A DNA stretch of 64,000 nucleotides from Drechmeria coniospora (GCF_001625195.1 NC_054390.1:186001-250000); one strand, 5' to 3'; counted from the stretch's first letter, positions 13,301 to 25,400 are shown. The notes: generated by a model not told the origin, from the letters alone. Numbers and translations: made by a program.

Positions 13301-16300
13301 GATGTCGGCGGGATAGTGCTTGTACCAACAATTGGACCGAATGTTGTTTGAGTAGTAATACCACCAGTCGCAGTAACAAGAATCGTAGTAACGCAATTAG
13401 CTGTGCATCCTAACGGTGGTGGGATAGTGCTAGTACCGGCAGTCGGGCCCAATGTTGTTTCTGTAATAATACCACCAGTTGCAGTAACAATAATTGTAGT
13501 AACGCAATTGGCTGTGCATCCTGATGTCGGCGGGATAGTGCTTGTACCAACAATTGGACCGAATGTTGTTTGAGTAGTAATACCACCAGTCGCCGTAATA
13601 AGAATTGTAGTAATGCAATTGACTGTGCATCCTGACGGTGGTGGGATAGTGCTAGTACCAGCAGTCGGGCCCAATGTTGTTTGAGTAGTAATACCACCAG
13701 TTGCAGTAACAATAATTGTAGTAATACAATTTGATGTACATCCTAGCGGCGGTAGGATAGTTCTTGTACCAACAATTGGACCGAATGTTGTTTGAGTAGT
13801 AATACCACCAGTTACAGTAACAATGATCGTAGTAACGCAATTCGCTGTGCATCCTAACGGTGGTGGGATAGTGCTAGTACCAGCAGTCGGGCCCAATGTT
13901 GTTTCCGTAATAATACCGCCAGTTGCAGTAATAATAATTGTAGTAACGCAATTTGATGTACATCCTGGCGGCGGTAGGATAGTGCTTGTACCAACAATTG
14001 GACCGAAAGTTGTTTGAGTAGTAATACCACCAGTTACAGTAGCAATGATCGTAGTAACGCAATTCGCTGTGCATCCTAACGGTGGTGGGATGGTGCTAGT
14101 ACCAGCAGTCGGGCCCAATGTTGTTTGAGTAGTAATACCGCCAGTTGCAGTAACAATAATTGTAGTAACACAATTTGATGTACATCCTGGCGGCGGTGGT
14201 ATAGTGCTTGTACCAACAATTGGACCGAATGTTGTTTGAGTGGTTATACCACCAGTCGCAGTAACAATCATCGTAGTAACGCAATTAACTGTGCATCCTG
14301 ACGGTGGTGGGATAGTGCTAGTACCGGCAGTCGGGCCCAATGTTGTTTCTGTAATAATACCGCCAGTTGCAGTAACAATAATTGTAGTAATACAATTAAA
14401 GGTACATCCTGGTGGCGGTAGGATAGTGCTTGTACCAATAATTGGACCGAATGTTGTTTGAGTAGTAATACCACCAGTCGCAGTAACAATAATCGTTGTA
14501 ACGCAATTGACTGTGCATCCTGACGGTGGTGGGATAGTGCTAGTACCGGCAGTCGGGCCCAATGTTGTTTCTGTAATAATACCGCCAGTTGCAGTAACAA
14601 TAATTGTAGTAATGCAATTTGATGTACATCCTAGCGTCGGTAGCATAGTGCTTGTACCAACAGTTGGACCGAATGTTGTTTGAGTGGTAATACCACCAGT
14701 CGCAGTAACAATCATCGTAGTAACGCAATTAACTGTGCATCCTGACGGTGGTGGGATAGTGCTAGTACCGGCAGTCGGGCCCAATATTGTTTCCGTAATA
14801 ATACTACCAGTTGCGGTAACAATAATTGTAGTAATACAATTAAAGGTACATCCTGGTGGCGGTAGGATAGTGCTTGTACCAATAATTGGACCGAATGTTG
14901 TTTGAGTAGTAATACCACCAGTCGCAGTAACAATAATCGTTGTAACGCAATTGACTGTGCATCCTGACGGTGGTGGGATAGTGCTAGTACCAGCAGTCGG
15001 GCCCAATGTTGTTTCCGTAATAATACCGCCAGTTGCAGTAACAATAATTGTAGTAATACAATTCGATATACATCCTAGCGGAGGTGGGATAGTACTTGTA
15101 CCAGTGGTTGGACCTAATGTTGTTTCCGTAGTAATGCCGCCGGTTGCAGTGACAATAATAGTTGTAATACAATTGGCTGTGCATCCTGGCGGTGGTAGCA
15201 CAGTGCTTGTACCAACAGTTGCACCGAATGTTGTTTTAGTAGTAATACCAACAGTTGCAGTAACAATTATTGTAGTAATGCAATTAGCTGTACATCCTGA
15301 CGGTGGTGGTATAGTGCCAGTACCGGCAGTCGGGCCCAATGTTGTTTCCGTAATAATACCGCCAGTTGCAGTAACAATAATTATAGTAACGCAATTTGAT
15401 GTACATCCTGGTGGCGGTGGGATAGTGCTTGTGCCAACAATTGGACCGAATGTTGTTTGAGTAGCAATACCACCAGTTGCAGTAATAAGAATCGTAGTAA
15501 CACAATTAGAATTACATCCTAACGATGGTTGGATAGTGCTAGTACCAGCAGTTGGACCAAACGTTGTTTCGGTCGTAATACTACCAGTTGCAGTAACAAT
15601 AATTGTGGTAACGCAATTCGCTGTGCATCCTAATGTCGGTAGGATAGTACTTGTACCAACAGTTGGACCGAATGTTGTTTGAGTAGTAATACTACCAGTT
15701 GCAGTAACAATAATTGTAGTAATGCAATTGGCTGTACATCCTGACGGTGGTGGGATAGTACTAGTACCGGCAGTCGGGCCAAATGTTGTTTGCGTAGTAT
15801 TACTACCAGTTGCAGTAACAATAATCGTAGTCACACAATTGTCCGTGCATCCTAGTGGTGGTGGGATAGTACTTGTACCAGCGGTTGGACCTAATGTTGT
15901 TTGAGTAGTAATACTACCAGTCGCAGTAACAAGAATCGTAGTAACGCAATTAGCTATGCATCCTAACGGTGGCGGGATAGTGCTAGTACCAGCAGTCGGG
16001 CCCAATGTTGTTTCCGTAATAATACCGCCAGTTGCAGTAACAATAATTGTAGTAATACAATTCGATGTACATCCTGGCGGCGGCGTAATAATAGTTGTAC
16101 CAACAGTTGGACCAAATGTTGTTTGAGTAGTAATACCACCAGTTGCAGTAACAACAATTGTAGTAACGCAATTCGCAGTGCATCCTGACGGTGGTGGGAT
16201 AGTGCTAGTACCAGCAGTTGGGCCCAAAGTTGTTTCCGTAATAATACCGCCAGTTGCAGTAACAATGATTGTGGTAATACAATTCGATGTACATCCTAGC

Positions 16301-19300
16301 GGCGGTGGGATAGTGCTTGTACCAACAATTGGACCGAATGTTGTTTGAGTAGTAATACCACCAGCTGTAGTAACAACAATTGTAGTAACGCAATTGGCTG
16401 TGCATCCTGATGGTGGTGGGATAGTACTAGTACCAGCAGTTGGGCCGAACGTTGTTTTCGTGGTAAGACCTCCAGTTGTAGTAACAATAATCGTAGTAAC
16501 GCAATTCAATATGCATCCTAGTGGCGGTGGGATAGTACTAGTACCGGCAGCTGGACCGAATGTTGTTTCCGTAGTAATAACACCAGTTGTAGTAACAATA
16601 ATGATAGTGATGCAATTGGCAGTGCATCCTGGTGGTGGTGGGATAGTGCTTGTACCGGCAGTTGGACCGAGTATTACGACAGTGCCAAAGCTACCTGTAT
16701 CGGTAACAATAATCCTTGTAATGCAGTTAGCTGTACATCCTTCTTGTGGTGGGATTGTGCTAGTCCCAGCAGTTGGACCGAATGTTGTTTCGGTAGTAAC
16801 ACCAGCAGTGGCAGTAACAATAACCGTAGTAACGCAATCGGCTGTACATCCTGGCGTTGGGGGAATAGTGCTTGTTCCAATAGTCCGACCAAACGTTGTT
16901 TTGGTTGTATTACTACCGGTTGTGGTAACAATAATTGTTGTTACGCAATTGCTTGTGCATCCCGGCGGTGGTAAAACAGTACTCGTCCCAGCTGTTGGAC
17001 CGACTGTAAAGACAGTGCTGAAGCCACCTGTGGCGGTAATAATTATAGAAGTAATGCAATTGGCTGTGCACCCTGAAGGCGGTGGGATGGTGCTAGTACC
17101 GGCTGTCGGACCAAAAGTTGTTTTAGTTATAATACTACCAGTTCTAGTAATAATTATTGCTGTAATGCAATTTGCTGTGCATTCTTCTGGTGGTGGAATC
17201 GTACTAGTACCAGCAGTTGGACCAAATGTTGTTTCCGTAGTAATACCACCAGTTGCAGTAACAATAATTGTAGCAACGCAATTTGCTGTGCATTCCGCTG
17301 GTGGTGGGATGGTACTAGTGCCAATGGCTGGACCAAACGTTGTTTTCGTCGTAATACTAGCACTTGCAGTAACAATAATCGTAGTGATGCAATTGTCTGT
17401 GCATCCCGGCGGTACTGGAATAGTGCTTGTTCCAGCTTTTGGACCGATTGTGAACACGGTGGTAAAGCCGCCTGTAGCGGTAACAATGATTCTAGTGAGG
17501 CAGAATCCGGTACACCCAGGTGGGGGCAAAATAGTGCTGGTACCAGTTGTTGGCCCAAAGGTAGTCTCCGTAATGATACCTCCAGCGGGAGGTTCAGTAA
17601 CAATAACTTGTGTATAACAGTTTACTTTGCATTCCGGCGGCGGTGGAATAGTGCTTGTCCCAGCAGTTGGACCTATTGTTGTGACAGTCCTAAGGCCGCC
17701 TGTAACGGTAACAATGATTCTAGTGGGGCAGAATCCGGTACACCCTGGTCGGGGCAAAATAGTGCTGATACCAGTTGTTGGCCCAAAGGTAGTCTCCGTA
17801 ACGATACCTCCAGCGGGAGGTTCAGTAACAATGACTTGTGTATAACAGTTTACTGTGCATCCCGGCGGCGGTGGAATAGTACTCGTCCCAGCAGTTGGGC
17901 CGAGCGTTGTAACAGTGCTAAGTCCGCCTGTAGCGGTAACAATGATTTTAGTTGGGCAGAATCCGGTACACCCAGGTGGGGGCAAAATAGTGCTGGTACC
18001 AGCTGTTGGCCCAAAGGTAGTCTCCGTAATGATACCTCCAGTGGGAGGTTCAGTAACAATGACTCGTGTATAACAGTTTACTGTGCATCCCGGCGGCGGT
18101 TGAATAGTACTTGTCCCAGCAGTTGGGCCGACCGTTGTAACAGTGCTAAAACCACCTGTAGCGGTAATTATAATCCTTGTAACGCAGTTAGATGTGCATC
18201 CTGGTGGTGGTGGAATAGTGGTAGTCCCACTTGTTGGGCCGAATATTGTTTCCGTAATAACACCTCCAGCAGGTTCAACAGTAACAATAATCTGTGTAAA
18301 ACAGCTCACTGTGCATCCTGGGAATGGTAGAATGGTACTCGTTCCAGCAGTTGGTCCGAATGTTGAGACAGTTCTAAGGCCTCCTGCAGCGGTTACAACA
18401 ATTCTAATAGGGCAGAATCCGGTACAACCAACAAAAGGCAAAATAGTAATGGTCCCAGCAATTGGACCAGGGGTGGTCTCGGTAATAACACCTCCAGTAG
18501 GCTCTACAGTTACAATAATTTGCGTATAGCAGTTCACTGTGCATCCTAGTGGTGGTGGAATCGTACTCGTCCCAGCAATTGGACCATAGGTGGTTGTAGT
18601 AGAAACACTTCGTGTATGCTCTACAGTAACAACAATCAGTGTATAACAGTTTATTGTGCATCTCGGCGGTGGTGGAATAGTGCTTGTCCCTGCAATTGGA
18701 CCGAATGTTGTTACAGTACTATAGCCGCCTGTGGAGGTAATAATAATTCTAGTCGGGCAGAATCCGGTACACCCAGGAGAGGGCAAAACAGTGCTGGTCC
18801 CAGCAGTTGGACCAAAAGTGGATTCAGTAATAACACCACCACTTGGGGCTATAGTAATAATAATTTGTGTATAGCAGTCTACTGTGCATCCCGGGGATGG
18901 TCGAATGGTGCTCGTCCCAGGATTTGGTCCGAATGTTGTTACAGTTCTATAGCCTCCTGTGGTGGTAAAAATAATTCTAGTAGGGCAGAATCCGGTACAC
19001 CCAGGAGAGGGCAAAACAGTACTTGTCCCAGCAGTTGGACCAAAAGTGGATTCAGTAATAACACCACCACTTGGGGCTATAGTAATAATAATTTGTGTAT
19101 AGCAATCTACTGTGCATCCCGGGGATGGTGGAATAGTGCTCGTCCCAGGATTTGGTCCGAATGTTGTTACAGTTCTATAGCCTCCTGTGGTGGTGAAAAT
19201 AATTCTAGTAGGGCAGAATCCGGTACACCCAGGAGAGGGCAAAACAGTACTTGTCCCAGCAGTTGGACCAAAAGTGGATTCAGTAATAACACCACCACTT

Positions 19301-20384
19301 GGGACTATAGTAATAATAATTTGTGTATAGCAGTCTACTGTGCATCCCGGGGATGGTGGAATGGTGCTCGTCCCAGCAGTTGGGCCGTACGTTGTAATAG
19401 TGCTGAGGCCGTCTGTAGTAGTTACAATTATCCTTGTAGGACAGCTGCTAATACACTCAGAGGATGGTGGAATTGTACTGGTACCGGCCGTTGGCCCATA
19501 TGTGTATTCTGTAGTATATCCAGCCGTAACGGTCACTATAATTCGAGTCGGACAGTTGCCAGTACAGCCTGGTAGTGGGGAGATTGTACTTGTGCCAGGT
19601 ACAGGTCCATAGGTTAACTGGGTTATTCTTCCACCGACTTGCGTAATAATAATTTTTGTTGGACAGTTTCCTTGACACCCAGGTGGTGGCTGAATCGAAC
19701 TCATACCAGGCGTTGGTCCAAATGTTGTCTCGGTAGTATATCCACCTTTTAGCGACTCTACTAATGTTGGTTCGACAATAACGACAGTTCCTGTCTTAAA
19801 GGTTCCTTTTGGTTCTTGTGTAATAGTCCACCCTAGGGATCCCGTTCCTTTGCTTGTAATAGTCGTATACTGGCCGGTAAATGTTGATTTCGGTTCGACA
19901 ATAATTATCGTCCAAATCTTATCCGTAGTAGAAGGTAGTATTAGCAGCTTAATAGTATTCGTGCTAGTTCCAACTGCAGTAATAGTTGTATATAATCCTG
20001 TAAATATTTGCTGTATTGCACTCGGCTCTATTACTATAATCGTTCCTGTTTTCCCTATTCCCGTTGGATTCAAAGATATTGTAGATAATACAGTTCCTGT
20101 ACCAACGGCAGTAATTGTAGTAAATTGTCCTGTAAAAGTGTTCGAATCTGGATACGAAGTGTATGTTCTAAAACCTATTTTAGCAATAACATTCTAGGAG
20201 GAACGATATCTACCCTAACCGTATCATACCGAGTACTATAGCTTTGTATTGTTGTGCTGGAGCATATTATTTCAAAGGGCTGAAATTCAACAAATACTGT
20301 CCCTTCATCTTCTTGTATCGCTCCATAAGTAAAATTTGCAAAGAACGTAAGGAGGGCGAATCTTGCTAAGATTTTGATATTCAT
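7390..20384 (-). CDS. Giant repeat-rich secreted adhesin with C-terminal GLEYA-like domain
   Basis: Two exons, 20230-20384 and 7390-20167, are joined across a 62-bp intron (20168-20229: donor GTATGA, branch-like GCTAAAA, acceptor TTTTAG). The product is about 4,310 residues. Residues 1 to about 21 form a signal peptide (MNIKILARFALLTFF...). Then come a few flocculin-like Thr-rich units (TGQFTTITAVGTGT), about 92 units of 37 residues (consensus FGPTAGTSTIPPPSGC then TANCVTTIIVTATGG), and about 12 variant units (CTHPCTTSVIVSQPAD). The last 225 or so residues look like a GLEYA/PA14 lectin domain: GLYKAPSSGTFTLCAWADAE, VNVFFGDEYAF, YYPLRVVYG and GLEFS in the GLEYA position. No GPI signal is visible. 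The frame is open for 12.8 kb inside decayed transposon DNA, and its base composition is much more AT-rich than the housekeeping genes. An in-frame ATG at 20492 is an alternative start. Role inferred: cell-surface or extracellular adhesion. Confidence 0.85.
7393..8060 (-). other. C-terminal GLEYA/PA14-like domain of the adhesin
   Basis: Encodes the only non-repetitive part of the protein. It has several Cys residues, an aromatic-rich beta-sandwich-like pattern, and the motifs WADAEVNVFFGDEYAF and YNTGLEFSI. Family knowledge: GLEYA and PA14 domains in yeast adhesins bind glycans and are usually N-terminal; here the domain is C-terminal. Confidence 0.7.
8075..9430 (-). repeat. Adhesin repeat type 2 (about 12 units of 38-39 residues)
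   Basis: Units contain C-x-x-P-C (HPC, KPC, PPC or RPC) followed by TTSVII, then QPADVA and TTTVTTGTV. Two subtypes alternate: THPC units with TITPP and KPC units with TIMPSAG. Confidence 0.85.
9431..19720 (-). repeat. Adhesin repeat type 1 (about 92 units of 37 residues; 111 bp, paired as 222 bp)
   Basis: One C-x3-C pair per unit (TANC, TSNC, TVNC, TGFC). Over much of the array two subtypes alternate (TLGPTAGTSTIPPP and TFGPTVGTSTILPP), giving a 222-bp higher-order period. For example, equivalent sequence recurs at 13430, 13652, 13874 and 14096. Units near the 19-kb end (CTVDC/CTGFC) form a separate, more diverged subarray. Confidence 0.9.
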
Positions 20385-21475
20385 AATGATCTCTGAATAG
20401 TAGTGCAAATATAGAGGGTTTTGGGTTGTATATCGAGTACGTAACGTCGAAAACAAAAAGAATAAAATGATTACGGTAGTAATAAATTTCAAAATAAATA
20501 CCAGTAATAGAAATAGGGTATTTACGATAACGTATGAGTTGAGTCAATGTTGTTACGTAGTATTCAGTAAAGTATTATAGTATAAGATCCTCTCTAAGGA
20601 CTTTTCGCGATGAATACTATCTTTAAATATGTCTTGTATATTTCGTTTCCCCTGTCTGCTTATTGCTTGTACAATCCAGCTGCTTTGTATATAGTACTAC
20701 TACTCGTAAAGTCAAATACCACTAGTCGCTTTCCTACAGGCATTGATCACCAAAGACGTTACCACCGGATTTGGTTAATCATATACGATGCGACATATGC
20801 AAGTTACTGCAAAAGAGGTTAAAATTTAGAAGCAGGATGACATTGTTAGAGGACCAGCTTTAATAAAGTATAATAAGTTAGAGTTTATACTAGTTAAACT
20901 GTATAGTAATGTACTAAAAGTAGTGTGGTAGATATAATACCAGCCATAGTGGATTACTAGAAGTCTAAATCATACGAGTCGGTTAACAAGTCTGGTTACG
21001 AGCCTCTTTGGAACAAGGACACTTTTTCCATATGTACACTAGAGTAATAGGTTATACCCTAGCTGACCCAGCCAAGACTGGGAGCTAAATGCAATCAATC
21101 AATCCAATCAATCATTCAATCTGGTATTCATTTCTCTAACCCGGTCGACGGTAACAGAAGCTATTGTATTTCATGTACTAGACTTGTACAGATATTCCCC
21201 ACTAAATGCTCAATAAAGCTTAAATTCGGTTTGGATATTCCTCCACAACTATCATTGTCCGCAGGCGTTTAGAGTTAGTCCTTTGGTACTATTGAAACTT
21301 AAAAATCAACTAGTACAACATCATAAAGTAAGGCAATTGGAAATATAACTACAAACATAGGAATACAAGGCTTGAAACACTATATGCTACATACATGCAA
21401 ATAAGGTTAGAGTTGAGGCTATAAACTCAGTCTCAAAAATAAATACTGTGTGTATATATTGACCAAGCCTAATTG
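20385..21475. other. AT-rich spacer upstream of the adhesin
   Basis: Should contain the adhesin promoter. TATA-like stretches lie about 30-50 bp upstream of the chosen ATG. No other gene is supported. Confidence 0.4.
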
Positions 21476-21639
21476 GTGCATAGACAAGGACCTAGCAGAA
21501 GGTTACGTAAACGCACCCCGCGCGCTAAAGAGGGAATAAGTTGGTCGCGTTACTTCAACCTCCTTTTCCTCCCTTCGAAATACTTGAATTCATTGAACGA
21601 GATCTCATGCTATCAATTTCCCCAAGAACCGAACCAACA
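21476..21639 (-). mobile_element. Solo LTR, family B (diverged)
   Basis: Carries the same end as the other copies (AAGAACCGAACCAACA) and a collinear but more mutated interior. It has the same orientation as the copy at 7138-7302, so the two bracket the adhesin gene. Confidence 0.55.
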
Positions 21640-21748
21640 AATACTATATATCGTTTCAACCTCATCTTACTAACCGCTCCCAATTGAATATACTTATCTA
21701 TAGCTATATATACAATGCTAATACTAACGTTACAGTTATATTACAGCT

Positions 21749-22612
21749 ACAAATTCAAAGTTCAATAATGCAGTAGATAATGTAGGATCCGCCCTGACCG
21801 CAGTATTAACAAACTCAATATAGGAAAATCAACAAGATAATTACTTTCAGGAGTTTCGATAAGACTAGTGTAAATCATTATTCTATTAAGTGGGTTAGAA
21901 CCGTATCCCTTATATCATCTAACTAGTTACTGGAGGGTTGGCTTTCCGACCTTACTCTATAGGTACAATTGTAAAAGGTAGGCCAAATTTAAAGTTCAAT
22001 AATGCAGTAAATAATAGGGGATCCGCTGTAACTGCAGTACTAACAAACTCAACGTAGGAAAATCAACAAGATAGTTACTGTCAGGAGTTTTGATAAGACT
22101 AGTTTAAATCATTCCCTTGTTAAGTGGGTTAGAACCGTATCCCCTACATTATCTAACTAGTCACTGGGGGAGTAGCTCTCCGACCTTACTTTATAAGTAC
22201 AATTGTAAAATGTAGGCCAAATTTAAAGTTCAATAATGCAGTAGATAATAGGAGTTCCGCTCTAACTGCAGTACTAACAAATTCAACGTAGGAAAATCAA
22301 CAAGATAGTTACCTTCGGGAGTTTTGATAAGACTAGTTTAACTCATTCCCTTGTTAAGTGGGTTAGAACCGTATCCCCTACATTATCTAACTAGTCACTA
22401 GGGGAGTAGCTCTCCGACCTTACTTTATAAGTACAATTGTAAAATGTAGGCCAAATTTAAAGTTCAATAATGCAGTAGATAATAGGAGTTCCGCTCTAAC
22501 TGCAGTACTAACAAATTCAACGTAGGAAAATCAACAAGATAGTTACTTTCAGGAGTTTTGATAAGTCTAGTTTAAATCATTCCCTTATTAAGTGGGTTAG
22601 AACCGTAACGAT
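21749..22612 (+). repeat. Tandem array, about 232-bp period, 3.7 copies
   Basis: Each unit begins near AAAGTTCAATAATGCAGTA (21749-21770, about 21986, 22218 and 22449) and contains CAACAAGATAGTTAC, GATAAGACTAG and GTGGGTTAGAACCGTATCCC. The last copy is truncated. It shares spaced blocks with dispersed repeat C (3256-3365, 29126-29225). Confidence 0.85.
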
Positions 22613-22620
22613 TCCGATCA

Positions 22621-22790
22621 GAACCAAATACTGTAATTCCAGCAAATACTTCAACTCCAGCAAATATTGCAATTCCAGAAATACTGCAATTCCAGTAAGT
22701 ACAATCATTCTAACAAATACAGCAAATACTATAATTTAACAGAACACAATTCCAACAAATACTATAACCCAAGAAAATACTAGTCCAGTA
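22621..22790 (+). repeat. Degenerate short-period minisatellite
   Basis: Imperfect repeats of roughly 18-20 bp around ATTCCAGCAAATACTGCA, between the 232-bp array and a solo LTR. Confidence 0.6.
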
Positions 22791-22799
22791 CAACAAGGA

Positions 22800-22971
22800 T
22801 GTTACGGAGTCGCTAGGCGACTGCTCTAGGACTCTCAATGGTGTTTATTAAAAGACTTGAAGGATAGGAAAACTACTTGGCAACTAGGGCTTCTAGTTGT
22901 GTGCGTTCCTCCTAGTGGGTCCCTTGGTTCCCTCCGTTCTCCTATATCGGGCTAAGCCCGATACCATAACA
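22800..22971 (+). mobile_element. Solo LTR, family A, with 5-bp target duplication
   Basis: Runs from TGTTACGGAGTC to CCATAACA and is flanked by AAGGA at 22795-22799 and 22972-22976. A perfect 5-bp duplication with TG...CA ends is the signature of LTR-retrotransposon insertion followed by LTR-LTR recombination. Confidence 0.9.
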
Positions 22972-23230
22972 AAGGACTACAAATATATCGAGGAGAGAAC
23001 GCGCCAGTTAATTATAAGAATTGTCTTTATTTTTTAAGGATGTGGAAATCAGAATATATGTATTCTGGTAATATATATAATATATTGGATGATACCGTTG
23101 AACAGTTTCAGGTAACATATGCAGAGGTTTGAATACAACCAAACCAGTATTATACAGTATTTAAACAAGTATCTACAGGTAATGCACTGAAATAGGTTCA
23201 AAGGAATATACAACTAAATTGGACCTTTGG

Positions 23231-23630
23231 ACAAATGTATAATGCACTGAAACAAGAGTTTGATACAAATATTATACGACAAGAATACTTTAACGCATAT
23301 TCAATAATTACATTTACAGTAATTAGAAACCAAGAAGAAAATATAGATAAGAACCTACAAGTTATCTTACGGACCCTATTAGAACGAATACAACTATACC
23401 AACGGGTACTAGGTCCGGACTTTTCAGGAGAAGGTATACTAATTGCTGCAAAAATCCGTACATGCAAACATGTACCGGAATTGAAACAAATGTTTATAAG
23501 ACCAACAATAAAATTTAAAGCATTATGTACTGATTTACGTATATCAATACAGGTATATAAAGAAAAACATATAGAGAACTATTATATTGACCAACGATAT
23601 AATAATAATAATAATAACCGTATGTAATGC
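23231..23630 (+). pseudogene. Gag-like fragment of the copia element
   Basis: An open frame of about 130 codons (from 23235, MYNALKQEFDTNII...) rich in Lys, Ile and Asn, with the helical look of a copia Gag. It is followed by a minisatellite and then by protease-like sequence. The identification rests mainly on position. Confidence 0.5.
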
Positions 23631-23808
23631 CTTAGGCAAGGCACTTACCAAGGTGGTAAGCAAGGCACTTACCAAGGTAGCAACCAAGGCACCTACGAAG
23701 GCATTAATCAAGGCACCTACTAAGGTAGTAACCAAGGCACCTCATAAAGGCACTAATTAAGGCACCTACTAAGGTAGCAACCAAGGCACCTACTAAGGCA
23801 CACAAAAT
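23627..23808 (+). repeat. Minisatellite, about 20-24 bp unit
   Basis: Repeats of AAGGCACCTACTAAGGTAGT-type units, probably grown inside the Gag-protease spacer of the copia element. Confidence 0.8.
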
Positions 23809-24179
23809 AGGCTACAATAAAGGTAGAAGAAAAAGTGTTATATTTGCAATAAGACGAGATACTAGATGCGAAACCATATAACAGAAGAATAACAACAAGT
23901 TATTGGTTAATAGAAAAAGGACTGTAAATTCTCGGGTAATAATACACAACTATTCTCATTGTACCTTACGGAATATAAAGGCAGACCAGATAACAACAAT
24001 AGTAATAAATGCAATACAAGTACTAATATACTCGACGAGAAGTCATTAATACAATATAACGACTAAATCCAAGATACCTTCTTAATACACTCATACCTAA
24101 CTACCCAGGCCGCATATTATGCCTTAATAGGAAAAGTACCCCCTCTAACAACAATAGATAAGGTTGTATAGGTCCAACA

Positions 24180-25400
24180 ATTTCTTATAGATAGTTATTC
24201 AGACTACCAATTCTAAGGTATTCTGCCAGATACAGGAGTAGCAGAACACTCAACAGGAGGATATAACTAATTTCGGGTACTACAATGAGAAATTCCCCCA
24301 TAACTTAACCAAACGCGTACAGGGGAAGTAGTTATCCAATTTAGAGATATAGAACTTATTAAATCAATTGAGTCTATAGAAGTTAACATACCTGTTAAAA
24401 TAACTGGTATTCATACTAGTAAGACTACCTAAATAGGATACTATCCTATGTGTGTTGCTACTCGCAACACCTGGCAGCAGTACTACTGCTCGCTAAGATA
24501 CTACTACTGTACTGTACGTACAAGTAGTATATCGAGTTCACGAATTGCACTTGCTATGCAAATTCTCCTCGCTCCGACTTGGTACTACTGATGGCAGTAC
24601 TACTGCCCAGCCAATTTACTACTGTTGCGCGTTTCGTGCAACTAGTACTTGGTCAACCAAGCAAGATTATTGGTCGGACCGTCAATTAACGCTCTCCAAA
24701 CTACTACTAGTAGTTGCCCACTAACAGTACTACTGTTACGTGCTAGGACCCACTCAACTGCAACTAGCAGTTGCTTGCTAGTAGTACTACTACTAGCCCA
24801 CTTGACTACTGCAGTACTACTGCTGTACTGTCGCAACCGAACCCTAATACTAACTAACCCTACTAGTTGCATCCAACTAGCAGTATGACTTAACCAGAGT
24901 ATTTGGAGCTGCATTATATGCAGGCAGATTGTTCGGAGATGCATTGTGTGGAATCAAACAGAATTCCAACACGTGCACATTGCACTGATTGAGGTACTAC
25001 CTCTCAGGTATAAAATGGTCCTACTTTTATTACCCACACAAGCTACACATACAAGCAAGCACAAGAAACACACAAGTCTTTCTTTTCTGAATCGCATCTT
25101 AGCACTACTATTTGACTTGTTCAAATCTGTATTCCCTGCCCAGTTACTAACTGGTGCACCTCCTACTGTTACTAACAGCCGTAATTGATATCCATTTTGG
25201 ATAGTCCGTGCAACTGTACTTCTACTGTGCACCCTTCCTATTTTACCTCTTTATTTCAAGAGGTATTTCCCCTTTTGTTTTAAGAATAAAATTAGTAATA
25301 TAATATTCCATATTATACGAACAAAAACACCATTTCTATTATACCTACGGGACCCAGATCGACTAGGGGCTTATTTTAACTTATAGAAAAATATAATAGT
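24180..25400 (+). pseudogene. Copia protease, split by an LTR insertion
   Basis: The first half (24180-24420) contains FLIDSYSDYQF and GILPDTG, the aspartic-protease active-site region (DTG). The second half resumes near 25305 with FHIIRTKTPFLLYLRDPDRLG. The two halves are separated by about 0.85 kb of family-D LTR. In-frame stops are present. Confidence 0.7.
24410..25260 (-). mobile_element. LTR, family D, inserted in the protease region
   Basis: Matches 3835-4060 plus 4645-4790 and 27715-28490. It interrupts the protease reading frame of the copia element, which lies on the other strand, so it came from a different element. Ends are approximate. Confidence 0.65.

Noticed and set aside
8093..19612. 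Many plus- and minus-strand frames inside the adhesin array
   Set aside because: They recur at repeat-length spacing and are other-frame shadows of the same repeat.
9431..19720. Regularly spaced repeats that could be mistaken for a CRISPR array
   Set aside because: They are in-frame protein repeats with no unique spacers, in a eukaryotic gene with a spliceosomal intron.
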